44,308 bases of DNA from Alphaproteobacteria bacterium (GTDB lineage Bacteria > Pseudomonadota > Alphaproteobacteria > JAUXUR01), in the NCBI GenBank assembly GCA_030680745.1, contig JAUXUR010000076.1:1-44308 (forward strand), in the 5' to 3' direction. The notes under the pieces are model-generated. The model was not told where the DNA came from. It did no database searches and worked only from the letters and a program-made list of their open reading frames with translations. How positions within the stretch are numbered: the first letter of the stretch is position 1; each line of letters starts with the position of its first letter. Below, piece after piece: positions 7,930-16,436 of the stretch. The translations under genes were made by a program, and so were the position numbers.

Positions 7930-8331
7930 TTGTATTTCCTTTTTTCTGTTTAATAATTAAATCTATTTAAATTTATACTTCAAATTTTGTATTTTTGCAA
8001 TAAAAATTAAAAAAAATTTTTTGTCTAAATTGATGAATAAAATGTTGTGTAATCTTAGATACAAATATTATGACAGTGAAAATATTTAATAAAATTGGTA
8101 TTATTAAAAAATATTATTGTAAAAATTATAAAATTTAAAGTAATTATATTTATATAAATTAATAAAAATAAAAAATTAGTAATAAATTTATTATAAGTTG
8201 CTGACATTTTAAATAGGTATTCTGGTGTAAATAGAAGTGATTTGCAATCTTTATGGTATTTATAAAAAAAATAGAAATTAATAAAAAAACGTGATATGAG
8301 TGTATCTATTGTTTTAATAAATAGGTGTGCT
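7930..8331. other. very AT-rich gene-free spacer
   Basis: About 400 bases of A/T runs between two divergent exported-protein genes. No repeat family, RNA or reading frame of interest was seen. It presumably holds both promoters. Confidence 0.5.
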
Positions 8332-9183
8332 ATGCTTAAATATATTAAATTTGTTGTTTTTATCTTGTTGTTTTTTATATCAAAAGAAAGTTTTTCTGTA
8401 AAAACAATAGAACAATTAAATTCTTATGAGCAATTGATAGGATTTATTCAGAAAAACAATATAGATCTTCAAAAAACACTTTTTGTTCTTGATATTGATA
8501 ATACATTAGTTAGAGAATTTCCAGAATTTATGAATCAAGATTTTTCTAGAGGTTCTGAGCAACATGACCAGGTAGAAGAAATTGCAGCACAAATTGGTAT
8601 TCATGAAGAACATTTTTTAGAAGCGCATGCTTTTTATCGAAAAAAAGGTATTATTTTTTATGATCTAATAGAACCTTGTTTGCCAGGTGTCATTCAAGAT
8701 CTGCAACAACAAGGTGCATATGTAATGACCTGTACCAATTCGACTTTTCCAGAAGATAGATTAGATCAACGTGTTAAGATGCTTCGAGCGAGCGGTATAA
8801 ATCTTTCTAATAATTTTATAGATAAGGATTTGAATTATATAAAATTGCCATTTTTTAAAAGTAAATTAAAAAAAGGACATGCCTATATAGGACATACATC
8901 CTCTCGAAAAACATCAAAAATTTATGAAATAAACAAGATGTTTTCTAGTCTTAATTGTATTCTTGCAGAAAGTCAAAAACCATTGTTAGAACATGTTGTT
9001 TTTATTGATAATACATTTACAAAAGTGACTGAAGTCTATAGTAATGTAACTGCTCCTAATGTATATGCACTTCATTATACTTATGTTAGAGATAATATTA
9101 ATATTGAAGAAATTGAGATGGATTATAAAGTATGTCGAACAAACTTTCCAAATACATTCAGTTTTGATATAGATTTAGAATAA
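8332..9183 (+). CDS. exported HAD-like phosphatase-fold protein (DUF2608-like)
   Basis: From the ATG at 8332 the protein has 283 residues and a signal peptide (MLKYIKFVVFILLFFISKES). An upstream in-frame start at 8296 would hide the signal peptide, and AGGTG lies just before 8332. HAD-type motifs are visible: LFVLDIDNTLV with the nucleophile/acid pair DxD, TCTNS as motif II, and VVFIDNTFTKVTEVY as the acidic motif IV. A lysine for motif III lies in the FFKSKLKKGHAY stretch. It resembles DUF2608-type exported HAD-like proteins of intracellular bacteria (from memory, not a search). Substrate unknown. It sits as cargo between terminase and portal. Confidence 0.65.
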   Translation: MLKYIKFVVFILLFFISKESFSVKTIEQLNSYEQLIGFIQKNNIDLQKTLFVLDIDNTLVREFPEFMNQDFSRGSEQHDQVEEIAAQIGIHEEHFLEAHAFYRKKGIIFYDLIEPCLPGVIQDLQQQGAYVMTCTNSTFPEDRLDQRVKMLRASGINLSNNFIDKDLNYIKLPFFKSKLKKGHAYIGHTSSRKTSKIYEINKMFSSLNCILAESQKPLLEHVVFIDNTFTKVTEVYSNVTAPNVYALHYTYVRDNINIEEIEMDYKVCRTNFPNTFSFDIDLE

Positions 9184-9192
9184 AATTAAAAT

Positions 9193-9266
9193 ATTTTTGG
9201 ATAAGAAACGTTTACAAGTTTTATAAATATATAATAAAATATATTTATAATCGATAAAAGATAAAA
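9193..9266. repeat. direct repeat flanking the small LRR gene (left copy)
   Basis: TTTTTGGATAAGAAACGTTT followed by AGTTTTATAAAT and AAAATATATTTATAATCGA. It matches 10219-10293 in the same orientation, with the last 19 bases identical. The pair brackets the LRR gene at 9319-10149. Confidence 0.6.
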
Positions 9267-9289
9267 GCCTTGAATTGAAATCCAAGGCT
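9266..9289 (-). terminator. terminator of the small LRR gene
   Basis: AGCCTTG (9266-9272) pairs with CAAGGCT (9283-9289). Read on the minus strand it is followed by TTTTATCTTTTA, a good Rho-independent terminator 30 bases past the stop. Confidence 0.7.
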
Positions 9290-9318
9290 CAGAATGTTAT
9301 CAAATATCAAACGATAAG

Positions 9319-10149
9319 TTAATCATTAAATTGCACATTATAACCGAAGTGTGCGCGTAATTCTTCTTTGCCTAACTCCAAAGGATTATCACTTTTTTGA
9401 AGAAGATGCGGATTATCTCTAAGTAATAATGTTGTTAAATTAGGAATATTTTTTATAGAAGCAGGTAAAGTTCTAAGATCGTTTCCAGTAAGGTTTAGAA
9501 ATCCTAATCCTATTAAATTTTCAATTGATTCAGGTAAAGATTTAAGTTTGTTTCCGGCGAGGTCTAGGGTTCTTAATTTGGTTAAATTTTCAATTGATTC
9601 AGGTAAAGATTTAAGCTCGTTTCCAGAGAGGTTGAGGTATACTAACTGAGTTAAATTTCCGATTGTTTCAGGCAAAGATATAAGCTTGTTATTTAAGAGA
9701 AGGAGCGTTCTTAGATTGGTTAGATTTCCTATTGAATTAGGTAAAGATGTAAAATTACTATTCGGGAGACCTAAATGTGTTAAGTTTGTTAGGTTTCCTA
9801 TTGAATCAGGTATAAATATTAGATGTCCGGGGGCAAAGCCAAGTTCTTGAATCCATGTAAAAGTTAGAGCATATGAAAATAGCATTTGCTCCCATTCGTG
9901 CAATGGTATAAAGCCGTCATAAGGTTCCTCATATAAAGGAAATTGGTTATGTTTTAGGATTTCTTTGATACTATCTTTGTTAAGAAATATTTTGTACTTA
10001 GAAAGTTCTTCTCTTGCATTTTCAACAATCATTGTTTTTTGTTCGATTGTAAGCTCAATGGATGGATCAACTATAGCAGCTGTGGCTTCTGAAGTAGGGT
10101 AGGCGCCCATCAAAGCGGCTAAAAGAAAAAGTGAATATCTGATTTTCAT
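9319..10149 (-). CDS. exported LRR protein, Shoc2/plant-intracellular type
   Basis: The chosen ATG at 10149 follows GGAG by 7 bases; the GTG 12 bases upstream overlaps that ribosome site and is rejected. The 276-residue protein has a signal peptide (MKIRYSLFLLAALMGAYPTS) and a helical region. About six 23-residue repeats of the form LxxLxLxxNxLxSLPxSIxNL follow, for example LVYLNLSGNELKSLPESIEN. This class is distinct from the 21-repeat protein at 1998-4097 and is typical of host-targeted LRR proteins such as those of intracellular bacteria. Export or effector use is inferred. It is transcribed against the virion genes. Confidence 0.8.
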   Translation of the reverse strand: MKIRYSLFLLAALMGAYPTSEATAAIVDPSIELTIEQKTMIVENAREELSKYKIFLNKDSIKEILKHNQFPLYEEPYDGFIPLHEWEQMLFSYALTFTWIQELGFAPGHLIFIPDSIGNLTNLTHLGLPNSNFTSLPNSIGNLTNLRTLLLLNNKLISLPETIGNLTQLVYLNLSGNELKSLPESIENLTKLRTLDLAGNKLKSLPESIENLIGLGFLNLTGNDLRTLPASIKNIPNLTTLLLRDNPHLLQKSDNPLELGKEELRAHFGYNVQFND

Positions 10150-10218
10150 GATTATCTCCACTATTTTTTATATTTCTACTATTATTTTATTCAATAATAA
10201 TTAATTAAATATTAAATT

Positions 10219-10293
10219 ATTTTTGGATAAAAAATATTTACAGTTATTATAAAATTAAACTAAAATATATTTATAATCGACGAAGAATATAAA
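10219..10293. repeat. direct repeat flanking the small LRR gene (right copy)
   Basis: Partner of 9193-9266, on the promoter side of the LRR gene. Confidence 0.6.
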
Positions 10294-10343
10294 ATTTATT
10301 TCGCTGACTATACACACAATCCAACCATAATCAAAGAAAAATC

Positions 10344-11567
10344 ATGAAAAATATGTTTACTAGCTTTTGGCATCGATTATTCATGCCTAATGAAAATACC
10401 CATACCCAAAACACCCATACGAAAGCTTATTATAATGACGCGTTGGTGGCGCTCTCACCTTTGGGGGAGGCACGTTGGACACCACGTAATTATGCCGCTT
10501 TCGCTGATGAAGGGTTTCGTCAAAATGTCATTGTGCATCGTTGCGTGAATGAAATTGCACGCTCGATTGCTTTGGTCCCTTTAGGATTGCATCGAAAGAA
10601 TATACAAAAAAAAGTGGAAGAAGCTTTTTTAGATCATCCATTGTTGAGTCTTTTAAAACGACCCAATCCGTTGCAAGGCGGTGCAGCTTTTATTGAAAGC
10701 CTTGTTTCGTCTTGGTTGATCTCTGGCAATGCGTATCTAGAAGTCATTACGGATGATGCAGGTATACCTAAAGAACTATATGTATTGCGACCGGATCGAA
10801 TGAAAGTTATCCCAGGGAATCATAGTCTGCCTCAAGGTTATGTTTATACGATAGAAGATCAAGTCATTAAATATGCGGCTGATCCTATCAGTGGTCAATC
10901 CACTATTTTACATCTGAAATTGTATCATCCCTTAGATGATTGGTATGGGATGTCGCCGATTGAAGCAGCAGCTTTCTCGATCGATCAACATAATGCGGCA
11001 GGTGCGCATAATCAGGCATTGCTTCAAAATGGGGCAAGGCCTATGGGTGCGCTTATCTATCGACCAAAATCAGGTTCAGTAATGACCGAAGGACAACGGG
11101 AAAGTCTTAAAAATCAAGTTGAGTCCAATTATGTGGGTGCTAAAAATGCTGGCAAAGTACTGGTGCTTGAAGGCGATTTTGAGTGGCGCGAAATGGGTCT
11201 TAGACCACGAGACATGGATTTTATTGCGGCCAAAAATACGGCAGCACGTGATATTGCCCAAGCTTTTGGCATGCCACCGGTTTTAATCGGTATTCCAGGT
11301 GATGCAACCTATTCAAATTTGGTTGAAGCGCGTATCGCCTTATGGGAGCAAACGATAATTCCATTGTTGGATCATATGAATGATGCGTTAAATAATTGGC
11401 TCGTGCCGCGTTTTTCAAAAGATATCGAGCTTACCTATGATTTGGATCAAGTGCCTGCTTTAGCGCCGCGTCGTCAAATGGTATGGGATAAGATTCGACA
11501 GGCTGATTTTCTGACGACCAATGAAAAGCGTCAGGCTTTAGGATATCCTCCACTAAACAACGTATAA
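10344..11567 (+). CDS. phage portal protein, HK97/GTA gp3 type
   Basis: The portal is the dodecameric ring at the capsid vertex through which DNA is packaged and released. The 407 residues fit the family (about 400). Typical stretches are NVIVHRCVNEIARSIALVPL near the start, LVSSWLISGNAYLEV, DWYGMSPIEAAAFSIDQHN, and the C-terminal FIAAKNTAARDIAQAFGMPP then GDATYSNLVEARIALWEQTI (clip/stem region). The stop codon TAA at 11565-11567 overlaps the first bases of a palindromic element. Terminase precedes it in the normal GTA order, but here 3.2 kb of cargo separates them. Confidence 0.93.
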   Translation: MKNMFTSFWHRLFMPNENTHTQNTHTKAYYNDALVALSPLGEARWTPRNYAAFADEGFRQNVIVHRCVNEIARSIALVPLGLHRKNIQKKVEEAFLDHPLLSLLKRPNPLQGGAAFIESLVSSWLISGNAYLEVITDDAGIPKELYVLRPDRMKVIPGNHSLPQGYVYTIEDQVIKYAADPISGQSTILHLKLYHPLDDWYGMSPIEAAAFSIDQHNAAGAHNQALLQNGARPMGALIYRPKSGSVMTEGQRESLKNQVESNYVGAKNAGKVLVLEGDFEWREMGLRPRDMDFIAAKNTAARDIAQAFGMPPVLIGIPGDATYSNLVEARIALWEQTIIPLLDHMNDALNNWLVPRFSKDIELTYDLDQVPALAPRRQMVWDKIRQADFLTTNEKRQALGYPPLNNV

Positions 11568-11688
11568 ACTGTCCAACCTATGGTCAAATTCGTCGTTAGA
11601 TCGCAGCGATCGGTGCTCATGTACCTTAAAGTACATGCAGCTATGGTTCTCGATCTGCCTAGACTTTGCCACATAATCTGAACAGTTT
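11566..11688. repeat. palindromic element family A, copy 1
   Basis: A 123-bp imperfect palindrome. The ends AAACTGTCCA and GAACAGTTT are inverted, followed inward by TATGGTCAAATTCGTCG against CTTTGCCACATAATC, with the hairpin core CATGTACCTTAAAGTACATG. It begins on the portal stop codon and separates portal from the prohead protease. Confidence 0.8.
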
Positions 11689-11732
11689 TAAGAGAAAGTG
11701 CAGCAGAAAATTGCTAATTATAAGGAGGAAGA

Positions 11733-12257
11733 ATGAAGCTAACATTACCATTTGAAACAAAAAATATCTCTGAGGAGGGCCTTATCACAGGCTACGCAAG
11801 TATCTTCGGGGTGATCGATTATCAGAAAGATAAAGTCCAAAAAAATGCCTTTAAAGACAATTTGCTGAAATGGCAAAGGGAAAATAAATGGCCCAAAATG
11901 CTTTGGAACCATAATGCGTCCGAACCCATTGGTGTTTGGACGAAGATGGTCGAAGACCCAAACGGGCTTTATGTCGAAGGCAAATTGCTGAAAGACGTAA
12001 GGCGGGGGGCCGAGATTTATGCTCTGCTTAAAAACGGTGCCATTGATGGGCTTTCAATTGGCTATTCAGTCCAAGAAAGCCATTTTGATACACAGAAAAA
12101 ATGTCGGCATTTAACAAAAATTGATCTGCATGAAGTGTCTTTTGTTACTTTTGCAGCCAATCCAGAAGCGCAGATTCTCTCGCTTAAAAACAATGAAATA
12201 CAGCAGCTTAATGCATCTATTCAGGATGCGACACACTCACTTTTCAAATTTTTCTAA
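11733..12257 (+). CDS. HK97-type prohead protease, GTA gp4
   Basis: This serine protease matures the procapsid by cutting the capsid protein's N-terminal scaffold segment. The 174 residues include GYASIFGVIDYQKDKV, then MLWNHNASEPIG with catalytic His60, then GLSIGY with nucleophile Ser108, and DLHEVSFVTFAANPEA with Glu134 as the probable third residue. AAGGAGGAAG directly precedes the ATG, one of the strongest ribosome sites in the window. The capsid gene follows after 15 bases, so the two are co-expressed. Confidence 0.93.
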   Translation: MKLTLPFETKNISEEGLITGYASIFGVIDYQKDKVQKNAFKDNLLKWQRENKWPKMLWNHNASEPIGVWTKMVEDPNGLYVEGKLLKDVRRGAEIYALLKNGAIDGLSIGYSVQESHFDTQKKCRHLTKIDLHEVSFVTFAANPEAQILSLKNNEIQQLNASIQDATHSLFKFF

Positions 12258-12272
12258 TAATTAGGAGTTACC

Positions 12273-13457
12273 ATGTCATATACAGAGTTACAACATTCTT
12301 TTAACGATTATAAATCAACTATTGAACGCTATTTTGATGCCAATAATGAACGTTTGAAACAAATTGAACGAAAATCAGCCTCCGATCCAATAACCGAGCA
12401 AAAAATCAATAAGCTTAATGATGCAATTGATAGCCTTGAAGGTAAAATGGGAGAGATTAAAACGGCGATGCAACGGCCAATGCGTATGGGATTTGATGCA
12501 AAAAATCAAACGCCTCATGAAGCGGCTTTTATGAATTATCTTAAAAAAGGCATTGATGCAGGTTTAGAAACAAAAGCATTGTCCGTTGGGTCTGAACCCG
12601 ATGGTGGGTATTTGGTCCCACGCGAAACATTTGGTCGTATTATCAAAACATTATCGCATCAATCCGCCATGCGTAAATTAGCGAATTGTGTAACGATTTC
12701 GACAGACAGTTTGGATTTACTCGCTGACAAGGATGAATTTGGGGCAGGTTGGGTTGCCGAAACAGCGCAACGTGATGAAACCGATACGGCGAAACTCGCG
12801 AAAATTCGAATTCCCGTTCATGAACAATATGCAGAGCCACGTATAACGCAAAAATTGCTCGATGATGCCAATATTAATGTGGAAGAGTGGTTGATTCAAA
12901 AAATTGTCGAAAAAATGGGTAAAGTTGAAGAGCAAAGCTTTATTCGCGGAGACGGAAATGGTTGCCCACGTGGGATTTTGTCTTATGAGGATGGTGCAGA
13001 TTGGGGTCAAATCAAACGCTTTAAAACAGGTGTCGATGGGGGATTTAATGATGATCATGCAGCTGATATTTTATATGAAGCCTTATACGGTTTAGAATCA
13101 GGCTATTTGCAAGGTGCAAGCTGGCTTTTATCGCGTTCGACATTGGCAAGAATTCGTAAAATGAAAGATAATGAAGGGCATTATTTATGGCAACCCTCTA
13201 TGATTCAAGGAGAGCCATCAACATTATTGGGCCATCCCATTCATATGAGTGATGCAATGCCTAACATCGCAAATGACGCATTGCCAATAGCCTTTGGAAA
13301 TTTTAAAGAGGCTTATACAATCGTTGATCGCTTCAATGTGCGTATTTTGCGTGATCCATTCACAGCAAAACCCTATGTGAAGTTTTATACGACAAAACGG
13401 GTAGGGGGTGATGTGACGAATTTTAAAGCAATCAAACTAATCCAAACATCCGCTTAA
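12273..13457 (+). CDS. major capsid protein, HK97 fold, GTA gp5
   Basis: The 394-residue protein has a helical, charged N-terminal delta region (about residues 1-85, coiled-coil-like) that would act as scaffold and be removed by the protease encoded just upstream. The mature HK97-fold part starts near ETKALSVGSEPDGGYLVPRE and includes GWVAETAQRDETD, the GNGCPRGILSY turn and the C-terminal DRFNVRILRDPFTAKPYVKF. AGGAG lies about 6 bases before the ATG. The stop lies 5 bases before another palindromic element. Confidence 0.94.
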   Translation: MSYTELQHSFNDYKSTIERYFDANNERLKQIERKSASDPITEQKINKLNDAIDSLEGKMGEIKTAMQRPMRMGFDAKNQTPHEAAFMNYLKKGIDAGLETKALSVGSEPDGGYLVPRETFGRIIKTLSHQSAMRKLANCVTISTDSLDLLADKDEFGAGWVAETAQRDETDTAKLAKIRIPVHEQYAEPRITQKLLDDANINVEEWLIQKIVEKMGKVEEQSFIRGDGNGCPRGILSYEDGADWGQIKRFKTGVDGGFNDDHAADILYEALYGLESGYLQGASWLLSRSTLARIRKMKDNEGHYLWQPSMIQGEPSTLLGHPIHMSDAMPNIANDALPIAFGNFKEAYTIVDRFNVRILRDPFTAKPYVKFYTTKRVGGDVTNFKAIKLIQTSA

Positions 13458-13461
13458 CTTT

Positions 13462-13650
13462 AAACTGTCCAGCCTATGGTCAAATTTGTCGTCAAGGCTG
13501 CGCATTCCGGTGCTCATGTACTTTAAGTACATGCAGCTATGGTTCTCATGAGATTTTCTTTAGCTAAGACATTAAGGTCCACTGGACCTTAATCGTCAAG
13601 CTTCTGGAAAACTCATTTCCATAAACTTTGCCACATAATCTGGACAGTTT
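13462..13650. repeat. palindromic element family A, copy 2, with a nested palindrome
   Basis: The ends AAACTGTCCAGCC and CTGGACAGTTT match the other copies, but the element is 189 bp rather than about 120. About 70 extra bases interrupt the right half. They contain ATTAAGGTCCA, C, TGGACCTTAAT (13570-13592), a perfect palindrome. This appears to be one small element inserted into another. Confidence 0.75.
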
Positions 13651-13663
13651 ACTCTGAAAAGGA

Positions 13664-13831
13664 GTGAACGATGATGCGTCGTTTCGGTACTCAGATGCTC
13701 ATGTACGAAGAATACACTCTGCTCTTCCGTGCCGAACCTTCTATTACTTGTCTCACATTAGCGCATTTCGACAGGATTTATATTGCGAACAAATTCGTTG
13801 TTGGAACGCAGCGATCGGTGCTCATGTACCT
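13664..13831. repeat. chimeric repeat: family D copy followed by half of family A
   Basis: From 13671 the sequence GATGCGTCGTTTCGGTACTC and CTCATGTACGAAGAATACAC matches 38920-38960. From 13789 the stretch CAAATTCGTTGTTGGAACGC to CTCATGTACCTT is the left half of family A, cut off at its centre. A 60-codon open frame covering it is a by-product of the repeat. Confidence 0.55.
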
Positions 13832-14767
13832 TCAATCTATATCTAGTTGATAAAAAGGGGGTATACTCAACGATGAATTGTTCAAAATGGAGGAAGATCT
13901 TTTTTTTATATCAAAATCATTTGTTGTTCTGAGATTACTATTCAAATTAAAATAACTATCAGGCATTAATTTTGTAAGATAGTTTTTGTCTTCCTCTGAT
14001 AAGTCTTTTGATAAAAAAAATTCATTTAAAATTTTCATTTTTTCTTCAAATAACTTATCTCTATTAACCATATCAGTATATTCAAGTTTAACTTCTTCTG
14101 ATTCATCATTATTTATAATAGGATCAGCAGGTGAAGTAGCAAAATCAATACGATCCAATTTTAAGAATTTTGATCGAAATTCTAATTCTATATTATTGTC
14201 TTTAGGTTTGATGTTCATAGCATTCTGTATATCTTCTGGGGTTACTCCAATATTTTCAGTTGAGATACGTATTGGCCAAACAGGGCGGCGTGGTTGCATC
14301 ATAATGGGACGATCAAATGGGCGCCTACATTCTTCCTCTATTGATATTCCTGCTGATGCATAAAGCATTTCACTACATTGTTGTGCAAGATTATCATAAT
14401 TTTCTAAAAATTCTTTTTTATCTTTTTCGTGATAAAAAGAATTTATTAGTTTAATATTGCTGCCAAAACTAAAATCACCAGCGAGTATTTCTTTTGTAAG
14501 ATAGTCTTTGTCTTCTTCGGATATTTCTATTGATGCAAAAAAATTATTCAAAATTTCTATTTTTTCCTCAAGTGATAAATTTTCACTATTGATAATGTTT
14601 TTGTTTTGTTTGCTAAAAACGTAAGTTGGTGATTTTTCCCTTTTGTCAATCTCTTCTTGAGTAAACTTAAACCTTATTTTACCTCCTGGTTCAAATATTA
14701 ACATTGCATTTGCTTGAAAATCAAAAAAATTGAACATTGCAAAAGCGATTAACATTGTTTTTTTCAT
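13832..14767 (-). CDS. exported protein with duplicated helical module (paralogue of 15777-16349)
   Basis: The 311-residue product has a signal peptide (MKKTMLIAFAMFNFFDFQAN, cut near NA). A module of about 50 residues occurs twice: LSLEEKIEILNNFFASIEIS then EEDKDYLTKEILAGDFSF (near 64-101), and again EEKMKILNEFFLSKDLSEED then KNYLTKLMPDSYFNLNSN (near 240-277). The same module occurs once in the protein at 15777-16349. A proline-rich spacer (MMQPRRPVWPIR) lies between. No known family. The gene ends directly at the truncated element copy and is opposite in direction to the virion genes. Confidence 0.65.
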   Translation of the reverse strand: MKKTMLIAFAMFNFFDFQANAMLIFEPGGKIRFKFTQEEIDKREKSPTYVFSKQNKNIINSENLSLEEKIEILNNFFASIEISEEDKDYLTKEILAGDFSFGSNIKLINSFYHEKDKKEFLENYDNLAQQCSEMLYASAGISIEEECRRPFDRPIMMQPRRPVWPIRISTENIGVTPEDIQNAMNIKPKDNNIELEFRSKFLKLDRIDFATSPADPIINNDESEEVKLEYTDMVNRDKLFEEKMKILNEFFLSKDLSEEDKNYLTKLMPDSYFNLNSNLRTTNDFDIKKRSSSILNNSSLSIPPFYQLDID

Positions 14768-14999
14768 TCTGTATCCTTGAAATAAATGAATTATGATTTT
14801 TGTATTTTTAACAGATTAAGATAGAAAAAACAATAAATAAGTAGAGTTACTTTATCTTGAATAACAGTGAATATAGCTTGGAAATGTTGTGTTTGTTGAT
14901 AGTTTTCAACTAAGTAAATTTCACTGACTTGAAAAAATATTCATTTATTTGGATATAGTTGAATATATTTTTATTAATGTTAAATTACAAAGGATTAAT

Positions 15000-15539
15000 A
15001 TGAATTTAAGAATTAAAACATTGTCGCTTAATGAACCCGTGACATTGGCGTTTTTAAAAGCTCATTTACGCGTTGTTGATGAGGCTGAAGAACCTTATCT
15101 AACGCATTTGCTAAAAACGGCGCGTGCGCAAATTGAGCTTATGTGTAATCGAGTGCTCATTACGCAAAGTTGGTCATTGGAATTACATAATCCAGGGGAT
15201 TCCATTCGTTTGCCTTTAGCGCCTGTTCAAAAAATCAACACTATTTTTTTGTATAATTCAAAAGGCGATAAAGTCTCGATGAATCTTCAAAAAATTCAGA
15301 TTGAAAATGCCCAGGATAATCCCATTTTGAAAGTCGTAAATCCGTTATTTGGTAAAGTTAAAATCAATTTTGTTGTGGGATATGGAGATGATGAAAGTGC
15401 AGTGCCAGAACCTTTGAAACATGCTATTTTAATGCTTGCAGCACATTTTTATGAACATCGTGGTGACCAGGCGGCCATTATCCCTGAATCAATTAAGACT
15501 TTGGTTGAGCCTTTTATGTATAAAAGGCATAGCTTGTAA
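15000..15539 (+). CDS. head-tail connector, GTA gp6 / phiE125 gp8 family
   Basis: This adaptor binds under the portal ring. The ATG at 15000 follows AAAGGA by 6 bases and gives the usual start MNLRIKTLSLNEPVTLAFLK, so the upstream in-frame start at 14949 is rejected. The 179 residues show the family pattern: AFLKAHLRVVDEAEEPYLTH, LLKTARAQIELMCNRVLITQ, then PVQKINTIFLYN and a C-terminal helix LKHAILMLAAHFYEHRG. It lies between two paralogous cargo genes on the opposite strand. Confidence 0.88.
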   Translation: MNLRIKTLSLNEPVTLAFLKAHLRVVDEAEEPYLTHLLKTARAQIELMCNRVLITQSWSLELHNPGDSIRLPLAPVQKINTIFLYNSKGDKVSMNLQKIQIENAQDNPILKVVNPLFGKVKINFVVGYGDDESAVPEPLKHAILMLAAHFYEHRGDQAAIIPESIKTLVEPFMYKRHSL

Positions 15540-15604
15540 AATTTAGAGATTGTTGATATTTCACAAAAAAGTCTTTTAACCCATTGAAAAACAAATAAAA
15601 CTTC

Positions 15605-15644
15605 GATCGAGTCACTCGAGGTTTGCGCGTCAGGTGACTCGATC
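15605..15644. other. isolated perfect 11-bp inverted repeat
   Basis: GATCGAGTCAC (15605-15615) and GTGACTCGATC (15634-15644) form a perfect stem with an 18-base GC-containing loop. There is no T run, so it is a poor terminator. It may be an operator or remnant of a small element. The rest of 15540-15776 shows nothing else. Confidence 0.45.
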
Positions 15645-15776
15645 AAGATGAGTGGTTAATTCTTTATCGTCCAAAATCATTTGTTTTGAATATCATGAAA
15701 TCCTAATGACGACAATTTTTCTTCGCAGAATTTTATGAAATCCAACAATAACTCGTGTTCACTTGGTTTTTCGGAG

Positions 15777-16349
15777 CTATTCCCCTATTAAAAGTGATTT
15801 TTTCGTTCTGTATTTATATAAAATATTAGGCAATATTACGTAGTTACGACGATAGTAATAATAAAAATCTCTTCCTTCTTCGTTTATATCGGCTTCAACG
15901 AGCTGACATGTAATGGCCTCCTTACTTTGTAATTGTAACGGTTGCGAAAAGAAGTCTTTATTTGCTTCAAATTCTATTTGTGATTTTTTCCTTTCAAAAT
16001 TATCTAATATGGTAAGGTTTTTTAATAGGCTAAAATCACCAGCAAGCATTTCTTTTGTAAGATAGTCTTTGTCTTCGTCAGATATTTCTACTGATGCAAA
16101 AAAAACATTCAAAACGTCCATTTTTTCTTCAAGAGATAAATCTTCGTTATGAGCAATCTCTTTGTTTTGCTTTTTAAAAATACTGGATATTGATTTTTTA
16201 TGGTATCTATCAAAAAGATCTATTAAAGATGGGCATTTAAATGGATCTTGTTCTTTTTGAATTTGTTCTTGAGTGAATTCGATAACAGCATTTGTTTTAA
16301 AAGTATAAATATTAAATATTATAAATGTTATTAGGGCTAATTTTTTCAT
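15777..16349 (-). CDS. exported protein, single-module paralogue of 13832-14767
   Basis: The 190-residue product has a signal peptide (MKKLALITFIIFNIYTFKTN, cut after NA). It then has EFTQEQIQKEQ, which echoes KFTQEEIDKRE in the paralogue, and one copy of the shared module (LSLEEKMDVLNVFFASVEIS then DEDKDYLTKEMLAGDFSL). The DNA of the module is nearly identical to 14467-14580, so the duplication is fairly recent. The C-terminal part (YYYYRRNYVILPNILYKYR) is unrelated to the paralogue. Function unknown. The two paralogues flank the head-tail connector gene. Confidence 0.65.
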   Translation of the reverse strand: MKKLALITFIIFNIYTFKTNAVIEFTQEQIQKEQDPFKCPSLIDLFDRYHKKSISSIFKKQNKEIAHNEDLSLEEKMDVLNVFFASVEISDEDKDYLTKEMLAGDFSLLKNLTILDNFERKKSQIEFEANKDFFSQPLQLQSKEAITCQLVEADINEEGRDFYYYYRRNYVILPNILYKYRTKKSLLIGE

Positions 16350-16436
16350 TTTTTACCTCACTTGATAGCTATGTATATTTTTTAAAAACAATATATGGTT
16401 TAAAAAACATAATCCAGTATCAATTAATTTTTATAT

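Noticed and set aside
13664..13846. 60-codon open frame
   Set aside because: It is entirely made of family D and family A repeat sequence, and a similar frame occurs at 38917-39138 in another copy.
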